A DNA stretch of 64,000 nt from Sorangium cellulosum (GCF_004135735.1 NZ_CP012670.1:3369501-3433500), one strand, 5' to 3'; shown: positions 17,778-31,471, counted from the stretch's first letter. The notes: a model not told the origin generated them from the sequence alone. Program-made: numbers and translations.

Positions 17778-18635
17778 TCAGGCCACGAGCAGGTGGTAGG
17801 CGGCCGAGAGCTCGGCGAACCGCGCCGTGCGCAGGGCGCCCTCGCCGGGCAGCGCGGCCCCGCGGTCGGGGTGCAGGCCCGCGGCCAGGCGGCGGAAGGC
17901 GCGGCGGATCTCGGCCTCGGTCGCCCCCTCGCCGAGGCCGAGCAGATCGAGCGCCCGGCGGCGCCGCTCGTCGGCGCGGACGCCCCGGGGCGGCGCGCTG
18001 CGCGGGGCGCCGGCGCTGCCCCAGGACGGCGCGCTGCGCGGGGCGCCGGCGCTGCCCCAGGACGGCGCGCTGCGCGGGGCGCCGGCGCTGCCCCAGGACG
18101 GCGCGCTGCGCGGGGCGCCCGCGTGCCGGTAGCGGTCGCGCGCGCGGGGGCGGCCGTGGAGGAAATCGCCCGGCGAGAGCGGGCCGACCTCCCGCAGCGA
18201 CCCGGCCAGCGGCCTCGCGGTGTGGAAGCAGATGGTCGCCTCCTCGATGGCGAAGAGCGCCTCCAGGCGCGCGCGGAGCTGGAGCCGCAGGGCGCGCTCG
18301 ACCGCGCTCGCCGGGACGAGCCCCGCGGCCACGAGCACCTCGCCCGTCCGGCGCCCCCGGTGGGTCGCGACGAGCGCGGCGAGCCGCTGGATCGACGGCT
18401 CGGACGCGTGGCCCTCCCGCGCGAGGATCTCGCCGAGGCGGGGCACCCGGAGCGGCGTCTCGACGGCCGTCACCAGGCCGGAGAGGAGCTGGATCCTGTG
18501 CTGGCGGCCGGGGACGGTGGAGCCGCTCGGCGTCCGGAGCTCGCAGAGCTCCAGGAGCCCGGTCGTCCTCTGGCGGTGCAGGGCGCCGAGCAGGTCTCCC
18601 AGGGTCGACGTGGAAAGACGGCTGGGCAGTTGCAT
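17778..18635 (-). CDS. J-domain protein with DUF4388-like N-terminus
   Basis: 285 residues. The N-terminal half (about 1-150) begins MQLPSRLSTSTLGDLLGALH and resembles the DUF4388/PATAN-type module of myxobacterial signalling proteins (similarity judged by eye). A linker holds a 12-residue tandem repeat, GAPRSAPSWGSA, three full copies plus a partial. The C-terminus is a J-domain (ALDLLGLGEGATEAEIRRAF with the HPD tripeptide in GLHPDRG), which would stimulate a DnaK ATPase. It has no G/F or zinc-finger region, so it is a class III type. The ATG at 18635 was chosen because upstream sequence is antisense of the SDR gene. It ends 3 bases from kamE. Confidence 0.8.
   Translation of the reverse strand: MQLPSRLSTSTLGDLLGALHRQRTTGLLELCELRTPSGSTVPGRQHRIQLLSGLVTAVETPLRVPRLGEILAREGHASEPSIQRLAALVATHRGRRTGEVLVAAGLVPASAVERALRLQLRARLEALFAIEEATICFHTARPLAGSLREVGPLSPGDFLHGRPRARDRYRHAGAPRSAPSWGSAGAPRSAPSWGSAGAPRSAPSWGSAGAPRSAPPRGVRADERRRRALDLLGLGEGATEAEIRRAFRRLAAGLHPDRGAALPGEGALRTARFAELSAAYHLLVA
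17992..18119. repeat. 36-bp in-frame tandem repeat
   Basis: Three identical 36-base units (17992-18027, 18028-18063, 18064-18099) and a partial fourth, starting GGCGCGCTGCGCGGGGCGCC. They encode the 12-residue linker repeat of the J-domain protein. Perfect identity points to recent slippage, so copy number probably varies between strains. Confidence 0.9.
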
Positions 18636-18921
18636 CGAAGGCGGCGTTATCACCGCCGCGCGCGATCGGGCAAGCAAGCGGCGCCGGCGCGTCCAACGCC
18701 GTGCGCGCCCGCCCGCCCGCCCGCCCGCGTGGGCGGGCGGGCCGAGAGACGCCGTGCGCGCCCGCCCGCGCGGGCAGGCCGAGCGCGCGCACGGGTGGAG
18801 CGCCCGGAGGGCCGCTCCAGCCGCGCACGAATCTGTGCCCGGGCCGAGGCCCGCTGTGCGAAGCTCCGCGCGAAGACGGCCCGGCGCGCCGCGCCGGCGC
18901 GCGGAGCAGGAGGAAGCTGCG

Positions 18922-19767
18922 ATGGGTTTGCTCGACGGGAAGGTCGCGATCATCACGGGAGCCGGCGGCGGCATCGGCCGCGAGGAGGCGCTGCTCTTCG
19001 CCCGCGAGGGCGCGAAGATCGTCGTCAACGACCTCGGTGGCGCGCGCGACGGGTCGGGATCGAGCGACGCCATGGCGGCGCAGGTCGCGGAGGAGATCCG
19101 GGCAGCGGGCGGGCAGGCCGTGCCGAGCTTCGACAGCGTGGCGACCCCCGAGGGGGCGGCGGGCATCGTGAAGACCGCCGTCGACGCGTTCGGCAGGGTC
19201 GACATCCTGGTGAACAACGCGGGGATCGTCCGCGACAAGACGCTCCTCAAGATGGATGAGGGGATGTGGGACGCCGTCATCGCCGTTCACCTGAAGGGCA
19301 CGTTCCTGTGCACGCAGGCCGCCGCGAAGCAGATGGTCGGGCAGGGCGGGGGAGGGCGGATCGTCAACACCACGAGCGTCTCGGGGATGCTCGGCAACTT
19401 CGGACAGGCCAACTACTCGGCTGCCAAGGCGGGCATTTACGGGCTCACCCGCACGGCCGCGATCGAGCTGCAGAAGCAGCGGATCACGGTCAACGCGATC
19501 GCGCCCATCGCCAGGACGCGGATGACCGAGGATCTGCCCATGTTCCAGTCGGCGGGCGACACGCTCACGCCGGCGCACGTGGCGCCCGCGGCGCTGTTCC
19601 TCGCGTCCGACCTGTGCGCCGACCGGACCGGCAACGTCCTCGCCGTCGCCGGCGCGCAGATGTACATTTACAAGGTCGTGCAGAGCCCCGGGAAGTTCAA
19701 GGACGAGGGGGAGATCTGGACGGCGCAGGAGATCGCCGAGCACTGGGACGCCATCAACAAGCTTTGA
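18922..19767 (+). CDS. SDR family oxidoreductase
   Basis: 281-residue NAD(P)-dependent short-chain dehydrogenase. The cofactor motif TGAGGGIG is at 12-19, with VNDLGG, NNAG in LVNNAGIVRDK, the catalytic Ser in NTTSVSG and YSAAK completing the Ser-Tyr-Lys set. The acidic VND after the second strand favours NAD. The long insertion GGARDGSGSS and the C-terminus resemble the hydroxyacyl-CoA dehydrogenase part of peroxisomal-type multifunctional enzymes and related single-domain SDRs, so a (3R)-hydroxyacyl-CoA substrate is plausible. AGGAGGAAG precedes the ATG at 18922. A strong hairpin follows the stop. No operon partner. Confidence 0.85.
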   Translation: MGLLDGKVAIITGAGGGIGREEALLFAREGAKIVVNDLGGARDGSGSSDAMAAQVAEEIRAAGGQAVPSFDSVATPEGAAGIVKTAVDAFGRVDILVNNAGIVRDKTLLKMDEGMWDAVIAVHLKGTFLCTQAAAKQMVGQGGGGRIVNTTSVSGMLGNFGQANYSAAKAGIYGLTRTAAIELQKQRITVNAIAPIARTRMTEDLPMFQSAGDTLTPAHVAPAALFLASDLCADRTGNVLAVAGAQMYIYKVVQSPGKFKDEGEIWTAQEIAEHWDAINKL

Positions 19768-19780
19768 TCGAGGCGCCGGC

Positions 19781-19822
19781 GCGCCGGCAGGGGCGGCGCT
19801 CGCAGGGCGCCCCTGCCGGCGC
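19781..19822 (+). terminator. Strong hairpin after the SDR gene
   Basis: A perfect 15-base stem (GCGCCGGCAGGGGCG with its complement at 19808-19822) and 12-base loop begin 13 bases after the stop codon. There is no T tract, so termination efficiency is uncertain, but the position fits. Confidence 0.6.
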
Positions 19823-20128
19823 CCGTCGCGAGCGCACCCCGCCCCGGGCTCCGTTGTCCGTGGATCGCGGGGCGAGCGCGGACGCGGCAGATGCGGCGGA
19901 CGCGGCGGAGGGCGTGGCGGGCTCGGCGCGCGCCGACCGTTGCTGCGCTGATCCCTGGATGCTAGGTTCGACTCGCTTTCCGGGTGCGACGTTCGCATCG
20001 GCGTACTGTTCGAGCAGGCCGTTCACGCGGAGTCTGGAGGTACCACCGGTGACCGTCTTTTGCTGCTGTCACGGCCGCGCCACCCGGTCACGCGGAGCGG
20101 ACCCTGTCGTACGGGGGCGTTGATCTCC
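19823..20128. other. Intergenic region
   Basis: About 300 bases with a run of GACGCGGC-type triplet repeats near 19878-19915 and no recognisable gene. It probably carries the promoter of the TonB-like gene, which was not located. Confidence 0.35.
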
Positions 20129-21853
20129 ATGTCGCGTGACGCCCACATCCCGCTCGCCCTGTGGATCTGCGCGGCGATCGTGGCCCACATGGCGGGCGGC
20201 GGCGGTGCGGTCGAGGTCGCGCAGGTCATCGAGGATCGGGAGCAGCTCCGCCGGATGGTCGACGCGGTGCGAGAGGGCCTGCGGCCGGGCGACATGACGT
20301 TCGAGGTGCTGACCGACGACATGGCGCCCACGCCGCCTGCCGTCCCGGTCGAGCCTCCGGAGCGGTCTCCCGACGACCCGGCGGCCAGCGAGCCGGACGA
20401 GGACGCGCCGCCCGAGGCCAAGGCGAAGCCCGAGCCGGCCAGGGTGGCGAAGGCCCCTCCGCCGCAGAAGCCCGCGCCGCCGAAGCCGAAGCCGGAGCCG
20501 CCGAAGGAAAAGGTCGTCAAGGTCGTGCCGGTGAAGCCGGTGCCGCTTTCGGCCGAGCGACGGATCGCCGTCCGCCAGCACGTCGCGAAGGATCAGGAGG
20601 ACAACCCCGAGGCCAGCCGGATCGCCGACGACGCCAACACGGTCGCCGAGGAGACCATGGCGCAGATCCGGTCGAAGGATCAGGACGACCCCACGCCGAC
20701 GCCCGGGACGTCGAAGGGCCCGATGGGGCCGAAGGACAGGGTCGGTGACAGCGACCACGATCTCAGCGCGCACAGCGAGGAGCGGGCCGGCAACGACCAG
20801 CACGCGCCCGGCGAGCGGGCCCCCGACAGCGAGAGCGCGGAGCACCACAGCCCGGCGTCCCCGGTGCAGGCCGCGCGGCCCCCCACGGCCGGGCCGCCGC
20901 CGAGCGTGCCGGGCGCGCGGGGCGGCGGCCACGTCGCGCAGGCGCCGCCCGCCTTGCCGCCGCCCGAGCGGGGCGCCGCGGGCGGCGCGGGGCCCGCGTC
21001 GCCCGAGGTCGTGGACGGCGCGCGCGGCGGCTACACCCTCGACCCGGCCAACCCCGGCGGCGACGGCAAGAGCCGCGTCGCCGGCAAGAAGGCGCGGCCG
21101 CAGCCGTACCAGAGCCCGGTGCGCGTCGGCTCGCTCGGGCTCGGCGCTCCGGGGCTCCCTGGCGGGCCCAACCTCAACCTGAACATGGCCGGCGTGCAGG
21201 CGGCCGTGGGCGACGAGAAGCTCAGGGCCGAGCGGGCCGCGGATGGCGCCTCGCGCAGGAGCGCGCACCGGGGCTCGTGGGAGACCGACAAATGGAAGAA
21301 ATGGCGCGCGGCGATCGAGAACTACGACCCCTCGGTCAAGCCCGGCAACCAGACCTCCCTCAACGCCGCGCGGGTGCCGTTCGCGACGTACATCAACATG
21401 ATCCACAACCGGCTCCACCCGATCTTCGCGGACGAGTTCCTGATGTCGCTCGACAGCTTGCCCAAGGGCCACGCGTTCAACCAGAACCGGGTGACGCACC
21501 TGGAGATCGTGCTGAACAAGGACAGCGGTCACGTCGTGCGCCTCGGCGTCACGAAGCCGAGCGGGATGACGGCGTTCGACATCGTCGCGCTGAACTCCGT
21601 CAGCCGCGCGTCCCCGTTCGGCAAGGCGCCGGACGCGATCGTCTCGCCCGACGGCAACGTGTACTTGCACTGGGAGTTCCACCGGGATCCGTACGACGCG
21701 TGCTCCACCCGCAACGCCCGGCCCTTCCTGCTGAAGGCGGCGTCCGGCGCCGCCCCGGTCGAGCCGGCCCCGGTGCGGAGGGCGCCGCGCCCGGTCCCGG
21801 GCGACGAGAAGAGCCGGACGGCGCCTGGGCCGCTGCGCCCGCTCCGGCGGTAG
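20129..21853 (+). CDS. TonB-like proline-rich envelope protein
   Basis: 574 residues with TonB architecture: one N-terminal membrane helix (IPLALWICAAIVAHMAGGGG, about 7-26), a long periplasmic Pro/Lys/Glu region (KPAPPKPKPEPPKEKVVKV, about 105-135), a low-complexity Gly/Pro/Asp middle, and a folded C-terminal domain (about 400-540; TYINMIHNRLHPIFADEFL, then VTHLEIVLNKDSGHVVRLGV) like TonB or TolA ends. It would span the periplasm and pass energy or force to an outer-membrane partner. ATG at 20129 was chosen so that the helix sits at the N-terminus. No ExbB/ExbD gene is adjacent. The target is unknown. Confidence 0.7.
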   Translation: MSRDAHIPLALWICAAIVAHMAGGGGAVEVAQVIEDREQLRRMVDAVREGLRPGDMTFEVLTDDMAPTPPAVPVEPPERSPDDPAASEPDEDAPPEAKAKPEPARVAKAPPPQKPAPPKPKPEPPKEKVVKVVPVKPVPLSAERRIAVRQHVAKDQEDNPEASRIADDANTVAEETMAQIRSKDQDDPTPTPGTSKGPMGPKDRVGDSDHDLSAHSEERAGNDQHAPGERAPDSESAEHHSPASPVQAARPPTAGPPPSVPGARGGGHVAQAPPALPPPERGAAGGAGPASPEVVDGARGGYTLDPANPGGDGKSRVAGKKARPQPYQSPVRVGSLGLGAPGLPGGPNLNLNMAGVQAAVGDEKLRAERAADGASRRSAHRGSWETDKWKKWRAAIENYDPSVKPGNQTSLNAARVPFATYINMIHNRLHPIFADEFLMSLDSLPKGHAFNQNRVTHLEIVLNKDSGHVVRLGVTKPSGMTAFDIVALNSVSRASPFGKAPDAIVSPDGNVYLHWEFHRDPYDACSTRNARPFLLKAASGAAPVEPAPVRRAPRPVPGDEKSRTAPGPLRPLRR

Positions 21854-21897
21854 GTCCCCGCTCTCCACGCGGACCGCGGCGAGGTATCCTGCGCGCC

Positions 21898-22401
21898 ATG
21901 CCGAAGGATTCGACCGCGGCCGTTCAGGTGACCAACGCACGCATCGAGGCGACGCTCGCGGATTCTCCGGCGTTCGCCCGGATCGAGCCGCAGTTCTACG
22001 TCGTCCGGCAGGGGACCGCCTACGTTTACCTTCACGTCCTGCCCTGGGAGCCGGATCGCGCCCTGGTGCGGCTCGTCGCGCAGCTCGCCCACGGCGTCGA
22101 GATGACGCCGGACCTCGCGATGAAGCTGCTCCGCCTGAACGCGCGGATCCGCTTCGGCGCGTTCGGGTACGTCGCGCAGGGCTCGTGCGTCGTCATCGCC
22201 CACACGCTGCTCGGGGGCGAGACGCTCGACGCCGAGGAGATCCTCGTCGCCCTGCGGGATCTGTCGGTGCTCGCGGACGAGTACGACGACCGCATCGTGG
22301 ACGAGGCCGGCGGCAAGCGGATGCAGGACCTGATCAACGCCTCGGCGGCCGCCGCGATCTTCACCGATCTCGACGCTCCCCGCGCCTGGGACAAGGGCTG
22401 A
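21898..22401 (+). CDS. YbjN-like (T3SS-chaperone-fold) protein
   Basis: 167 residues, soluble. The pattern PQFYVVRQGTAYVYLHVLPW, then LVRLVAQLAHGVEMTPDLAM and RFGAFGYVAQGSCVVIAHTL, matches the YbjN / type III chaperone-like fold, with the late AEEILVALRDLSVLADEYDD helix. Members act as small dimeric regulators or chaperones, mostly uncharacterised. The gene starts 44 bases after the TonB-like stop and is followed 17 bases later by a membrane-protein gene, so the three may be an operon. Confidence 0.7.
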   Translation: MPKDSTAAVQVTNARIEATLADSPAFARIEPQFYVVRQGTAYVYLHVLPWEPDRALVRLVAQLAHGVEMTPDLAMKLLRLNARIRFGAFGYVAQGSCVVIAHTLLGGETLDAEEILVALRDLSVLADEYDDRIVDEAGGKRMQDLINASAAAAIFTDLDAPRAWDKG

Positions 22402-22418
22402 GCGACCGGCGTCCTTTC

Positions 22419-23660
22419 ATGCTCCTCAACATCGATCTTCCCTCCGAGAGCGTCCCTCCCCCCGCCGCGCCGGCTCCCTCGGCGTCACCTCCTCGCGGGG
22501 AGGGCGGCGCCGCGCCGCCCGCCGAGCGGCGGCCTTCCGGGGCGGGGCGGCCGCCGCTCGCCGGCCTGCCCGTGCTCCGGCTGATCCGGCCGCTCGCCGT
22601 CCTCGCCTTGCTCGCGATGATCCTGGGCCGCATGGTCGCGCCCGCCACCGTGGGCTTGGCGGTGGGCATCGAGCGCGCCGCCCGGGTGGTCGAGCTCGCC
22701 GGCGCGGGCGCGTCGCAGCTCTTCGCCATCGGCGCCGTCGTCGTCGCCATGGCGCTGATCGGCGCGGTCCTGCGGAGCCGCATCCCCCACGCGCTGCGCA
22801 TCTCCGCGATCGTGGCGGGCAGCTTCGTGATCCTCGTCGTCCTGCAGGCGACGGCGCAGCGCGTGCCCGCTCTCTCCGCCGCGCTCATCGGCGTGAGCGC
22901 GGCGGTCCTCGCGCTCGGCAGCGCCTGGGAGGCGCTCCGCGTCCCGTACATGCGCCCGGTCGCCGGCGCGCTCGGGCTCGTCGGCGCCTCCGCGATGGTG
23001 CGGCTCGCCGGCGTCTTCCTGGCCCTCTGGGCGAACGAGCGCGGCTCGAAGGCGCTCGCCGGCGCGACGAGCTCCGTCGCGACCGCGGCGTTCGCGCTCG
23101 ACGCGCTGGCCGTCCTCGTCGGGACGGTGGCGCTCGGCGCGTCCTCCGAGCCGCGGCCGCGCGGCGCCGAGGCGCCGCGGCCGGCGCCGCGCCTCGCCAG
23201 CCCGCTCTCGATCGCGGCGCTGGCCGCGGCGCTCCTGGCCACCCGGGCGGCGCTCGCGGGCGCCGGCGACGACGCCTCCATGATCGAGACGCTCTTCCGC
23301 CGCGCGCTCGATCGCCTGCTCACCCGCCCGGTCCCGGCCGCGCCGCTCTCGATGCAGCTCTTCGCCGCCGCGCTCTCGGTGGCGGTCGCCGCGCTCGCGG
23401 TCGCCGCGCCGCCCCGGCTCCCCGCCCTGGGCGGCGCGCTCGCGTTGCTGCTCGTCGCGCGCAGCGCCCCCGAGGTGCCCCTCGGCGCCCTCTCGCTGGT
23501 GATCGCCGCCCTGTGCGTCGCGCTCGCCGCGCGCGACGAGCGAGGCTTCTGGGCTGCCGTCCTCGCGACCGAGCGCGAACGCGCCTCGGGCGCGCCGCCC
23601 GCCGGAAAGCCGGATACGGCGGGACCTCGTCAGGTGGGCGCGGGCGACGACGCGCGTTGA
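22419..23660 (+). CDS. Polytopic membrane protein, unknown function
   Basis: 413 residues. A Pro/Ala-rich cytoplasmic N-terminus (about 1-50) is followed by roughly nine to ten hydrophobic helices, for example LAVLALLAMILGRMVAP, LFAIGAVVVAMALIGAVL, AIVAGSFVILVVLQATA and LGALSLVIAALCVALAA. A charged tail ends the protein. No transporter signature or catalytic motif was seen. Start ATG at 22419 gives the shortest gap to the YbjN-like gene. Likely co-transcribed with it. Function unknown. Confidence 0.65.
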   Translation: MLLNIDLPSESVPPPAAPAPSASPPRGEGGAAPPAERRPSGAGRPPLAGLPVLRLIRPLAVLALLAMILGRMVAPATVGLAVGIERAARVVELAGAGASQLFAIGAVVVAMALIGAVLRSRIPHALRISAIVAGSFVILVVLQATAQRVPALSAALIGVSAAVLALGSAWEALRVPYMRPVAGALGLVGASAMVRLAGVFLALWANERGSKALAGATSSVATAAFALDALAVLVGTVALGASSEPRPRGAEAPRPAPRLASPLSIAALAAALLATRAALAGAGDDASMIETLFRRALDRLLTRPVPAAPLSMQLFAAALSVAVAALAVAAPPRLPALGGALALLLVARSAPEVPLGALSLVIAALCVALAARDERGFWAAVLATERERASGAPPAGKPDTAGPRQVGAGDDAR

Positions 23661-24285
23661 GCACGCTTCACGTGCGACGTTCACCCGTGGATGCGCGGCC
23701 TTGTCGTGGTGACGGATCATCCGCTGTTCGCCGTGAGCGGTGATGACGGCTCTCTCACCCTCGAGAAGGCCCCTCATGGCGAGTCCACGCCGAGGCGTGG
23801 TACCCCCGTTACGACCCGAAGAATATCGAGCTGGCGGCCGACAGGCCTGCCCAGGTCTCGCTCACGCATGCTGGCACCGAGCCCCATCCCACGGAGGACA
23901 AGGACGAAGTTCCAGGGCATGGGGTGAGGTCCCCGTCCGCGTCGGCGGCGGTGGGCGGCACAAAACCCGAGGCCGCTCGGTTGACGGGCAGCGCGGCGGA
24001 TCGACCGTTCCAGGTTCGATCGAGGCCCAGCGCGGGGAGGGGCGCGCCGCGACGGTTGCCGCAGGGCGACTCGTGCCCTAAAGGGAGGCGGGCGACGACC
24101 GACGAACTCGACTCCCCGAGACGCGTTGTGCGCGCTAGTGTCCCGGCCCAGATGCTGTTCATCCCCGCCTTTCGCGCTCCGGCAGTGATGTTGAAATCCG
24201 CCCTGGCTGTCTCCCGCGCGGAGGCCCGCCAGGATACCGGGCGGGCGCAGGGCGCGCGCGCCGGGTATGGCAGCAAGGTGAGCGC
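23661..24285. other. Intergenic region upstream of ctaB
   Basis: 625 bases without a gene I can support. Short plus-strand ORFs here lack family features and ribosome sites. The last 150 bases should hold the ctaB promoter; no clear hexamers found. Confidence 0.4.
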
Positions 24286-25290
24286 GTGACGATGAGCGCC
24301 GAGCAGGCCACGGAGCAGCCCCCGGTCCCCTACGTCCGCCAGGCCGAGCCGTCCGCGAGCGACGACGGCGCGCTCCCCACGAGCGCGCGTCCGCTGCTCA
24401 AGGTCATGGCCGATCTGGTGAGCCTCACCAAGCCGCGCATCACGCGGATGGTGGTCGCCACGATGCTCGGCGGCATGTGGGTCGCGAGCCGCTATCTCCG
24501 CGACGGCCTCGCCGGAGAGGCCGCGGTCGACCGCGCCGCGGTGCCTGCGACGCAGCTCGCGCTGGCGCTGCTCGGGACGGTCCTGGTCGTGTCGGGCGCG
24601 AACGCGCTCAACATGTACATCGAGCGGGATACCGATCGGCTGATGGAGCGGACGAAGAACCGCCCCCTGGCCGCGCGGAGGCTCGCGCCCGAGGTGGGGC
24701 TCTGGTTCGGGATCGCGATCTCGGCCGCCTCGATACCGCTGCTGTTCATCGCGGTGAACGCGACCACGGGCGCCCTCGCGGCGCTGGCGCTCCTCAGCTA
24801 CGTGCTCGTGTACACCCCGCTCAAGCGCCGGACGACGCTCGCGCTGCCGATCGGCGCGATCCCCGGCGCCATCCCGCCGCTGCTCGGCTGGACGAGCGTC
24901 ACCGGGCGGATCGACGCGCCTGGATTCATGCTCTTCGCGGTCATGTTCCTCTGGCAGATCCCGCATTTCCTGGCGATCTCGCTGTTCCGTCGCGACGAGT
25001 ACCGGCGCGCGGGGCTCAAGGTGCTGCCCGCCGAGAAGGGAGATCGCACAACGTGGCTCCACATCGTCGGCTATCTCGCGCTGCTGGTGCTGGCCTCGGT
25101 GCTCTTCGTCCCGCTGGGCGTCGCGGGCCCTGTCTATCTCGGCGCCGCGCTCGTCCTCGGGGGCGCGTTCTTCGCGCTCGGCGCCTGTGGCCTCCGCGCG
25201 GGTGTCGGTGATCGCTGGGCGCGCAAGGTCTTCTTCGCCTCCATGCTTTACCTGGTGCTCCTCTTCGCAGCGTTGATGGTCGGCGCCTGA
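24286..25290 (+). CDS. ctaB: Protohaem IX farnesyltransferase (haem O synthase)
   Basis: 334-residue polytopic prenyltransferase (CtaB/CyoE) that attaches a farnesyl group to haem B, giving haem O for haem-copper oxidases. Family signatures: SLTKPRITRMVV in helix 1, NMYIERDTDRLMERTKNRP (first Asp-rich loop with the NxxxDxxxD and RTxxRP pattern), YTPLKRRTTLALPIGAIPGA, and the second loop LWQIPHFLAISLFRRDEYRR. About nine membrane helices. An N-terminal soluble extension of about 40 residues precedes the core. GTG at 24286 and ATG at 24292 are both possible starts. The sco gene follows after 50 bases, consistent with a cytochrome oxidase assembly unit. Confidence 0.93.
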   Translation: MTMSAEQATEQPPVPYVRQAEPSASDDGALPTSARPLLKVMADLVSLTKPRITRMVVATMLGGMWVASRYLRDGLAGEAAVDRAAVPATQLALALLGTVLVVSGANALNMYIERDTDRLMERTKNRPLAARRLAPEVGLWFGIAISAASIPLLFIAVNATTGALAALALLSYVLVYTPLKRRTTLALPIGAIPGAIPPLLGWTSVTGRIDAPGFMLFAVMFLWQIPHFLAISLFRRDEYRRAGLKVLPAEKGDRTTWLHIVGYLALLVLASVLFVPLGVAGPVYLGAALVLGGAFFALGACGLRAGVGDRWARKVFFASMLYLVLLFAALMVGA

Positions 25291-25340
25291 GCGAGCCTCG
25301 TCGCCTTGACTCGCCGGGGACCGGCTCTTAGCGTCCGCGG

Positions 25341-26054
25341 ATGGTGTCCATCGAGCCGACGCGCCAGGCAAACGGCGCTCCTCTGGCCGCGGAGACCGCC
25401 GTGGCGTCGCTTCCGTCCCGGCGCGGCGGCAGGCCCCGGTCGCGGATCGAGGCGCTCGCCAGGCGGCCGCTGTTCTGGATCGCGCTCGTCGCCGTCGTGG
25501 CCCTCTTCTCGATCGGACGCGCGGTCCTCAGCCGCCCTCCCGAGCCGGCGCTCCGCATCCCTCTGCCAGCCTTCGAGCTCACCGATCATCGGGGACAGCG
25601 GTTCGGGCTGGAGCAGCTCCGGGGCCGCGTGTGGATCGCAGATTTCATCTTCACGACCTGCCCCACGGTATGTCCCAAGCTCACGCAGCGCATGAAGGAG
25701 ATCGAGCAGCGGGGGCGTGAGCTCGGGGACGCGCTGCACCTCGTGACGATCACGGTGGACCCGGAGACCGACACGCCGGAGGTGCTCGCCTCGTACGCCG
25801 CGTCGCAAGGGCTGCCGCTCGATCGCTGGACGCTCCTGACCGGGCCGCTCGATCAGATCGAGTCGACGGTCATCAAGGGGTTCAAGATCGCGATGGGCAA
25901 GGAGGAGGCGAGCCCTGGCCTCTTCAGCATCTTCCACGGCGAGCGCCTGGTGCTGGTGGATCGCGAGGGGGTGATCCGCGGCTACTACGAGGCGAACGAC
26001 GAGGGGATCTCCGCGATCCTGCGCGACGCCAGCGCCCTCGCGGAGCGCGATTGA
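25341..26054 (+). CDS. SCO1/SenC copper chaperone for cytochrome oxidase
   Basis: 237 residues. One N-terminal membrane anchor (LFWIALVAVVALFSIG, about 44-59) is followed by a periplasmic thioredoxin-like domain. The copper ligands are present: C107 and C111 in TTCPTVCP and H199 in SIFHGERL, along with ITVDPETDTPEVL. The protein delivers copper or maintains the CuA thiols of cytochrome oxidase subunit II. It lies just downstream of ctaB in the same direction, supporting a joint role in oxidase maturation. The oxidase subunit genes themselves are not in the window. Confidence 0.92.
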   Translation: MVSIEPTRQANGAPLAAETAVASLPSRRGGRPRSRIEALARRPLFWIALVAVVALFSIGRAVLSRPPEPALRIPLPAFELTDHRGQRFGLEQLRGRVWIADFIFTTCPTVCPKLTQRMKEIEQRGRELGDALHLVTITVDPETDTPEVLASYAASQGLPLDRWTLLTGPLDQIESTVIKGFKIAMGKEEASPGLFSIFHGERLVLVDREGVIRGYYEANDEGISAILRDASALAERD

Positions 26055-26091
26055 GCGCGCCCTGGGCGGCGCGCGGGGCCGACGCGCGCGG

Positions 26092-26129
26092 TCGCCCGCT
26101 CACGCGTCGCCCGCTCACGCGTCGCCCGC

Positions 26130-26136
<7 letters not shown>
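26092..26136. repeat. 15-bp tandem repeat, three copies, containing stop codons
   Basis: TCGCCCGCTCACGCG occurs three times head to tail (26092, 26107, 26122). The third copy contains the stop codon of the kinase-sigma-54 activator gene; because the unit is 15 bases, each copy supplies the same in-frame stop. Confidence 0.85.
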
Positions 26137-30635
<4,499 letters not shown>

Positions 30636-30676
30636 CCCTGGATGCTCCCGGGGCGGAGGGGACTCTGTCAACTCAG

Positions 30677-31471
30677 TTACGGCCCGGCAGGGCCGCCGCC
30701 GGTCGCGCCGGGCGCGTCTCCGCCGGTCGCGCCGGTCGCGTCTCCGCCGGTCGCGGCGCCGTCCGCCGCGCCGCCGCAGCTCGGCGCGCCGCCCGCCGGA
30801 TCGTCGACGTCGACAGCGCCCAGCAGGCTGCACGTGTCCTCCGGGCCGGCGGCGTAGTGATCCGCCACGAAGCGCGCGAGCGACGGCTCGTCGAGGCACG
30901 TCGCGGTGTACGTGGCGCCCCAGGCGGCGGCGGCGACGGGGGTGTCGAGCGCCTCGTCGCGCGTCACCACGAGGCGCGCCTCCGGTCCGCCGGGCGACAC
31001 GAGGCACCTCGGGTCGGAGGCGGCCCCGGCCCGCACCGCTTCGAGCAGCGCCTTCACCTCCGCGCACCCGGACGGCGGGCACCGGTAGGCGAGGACGATC
31101 GCGCCGTGCTCCAGGCTGTGCACGTAGATCTCCCGCGGGACCGGCGTTTCATAGCTCTTGTACGCCGCCCACATGGCCCAGTGGTCGCCGCCGCTCGGAG
31201 GATTGGTCGCGTACTGGACGGGCGTGCACGGGGACACGTGCTGCGCCGAGCTCACGGTGAGCCCGGTCCGGATGACGACCTTGCATTCGGTCTGGCCCGG
31301 GAGCGGCGCGGCGTCCGGGAAGAGGGTGACGATCTCCGCCTCTCCGGGCGCGCCGGCGTGCTCACCGCCGTCGCCCGGCGGCGCGCTCTGACCACACCCG
31401 CTCAGCGGGGCGGCGAGCCCCGCCGCCGTCATGACAACGAGGTGCATCCGCCCGAAACCGCAGCGTTTCAT
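30677..31471 (-). CDS. DUF3105 domain lipoprotein
   Basis: 264 residues. The signal MHLVVMTAAGLAAPLSGCGQ has lipobox LSGC, so it is exported and lipidated. The core carries DUF3105 hallmarks: YATNPPSGGDHWAMWAAY and VPREIYVHSLEHGAIVLAYR, then several Cys. A Gly/Ala/Thr-rich C-terminal tail with ATGGD repeats follows. The domain is uncharacterised; the conserved His and Cys hint at metal or redox binding (inference). Starts at 31471 or at the internal ATG 31447. It is transcribed divergently from the FHA-GGDEF gene. It ends 42 bases before the kinase-fusion start, so the two may share a transcript. Confidence 0.8.
   Translation of the reverse strand: MKRCGFGRMHLVVMTAAGLAAPLSGCGQSAPPGDGGEHAGAPGEAEIVTLFPDAAPLPGQTECKVVIRTGLTVSSAQHVSPCTPVQYATNPPSGGDHWAMWAAYKSYETPVPREIYVHSLEHGAIVLAYRCPPSGCAEVKALLEAVRAGAASDPRCLVSPGGPEARLVVTRDEALDTPVAAAAWGATYTATCLDEPSLARFVADHYAAGPEDTCSLLGAVDVDDPAGGAPSCGGAADGAATGGDATGATGGDAPGATGGGPAGP

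Noticed and set aside
17599..19998. 799-residue minus ORF over the SDR and J-domain region
   Set aside because: Only the 17778-18635 part in a different frame has real features; the rest is antisense of the SDR gene.
19840..20100. Possible tRNA-like segments
   Set aside because: GGTTCGA-like string is present but no acceptor or anticodon stems can be paired.
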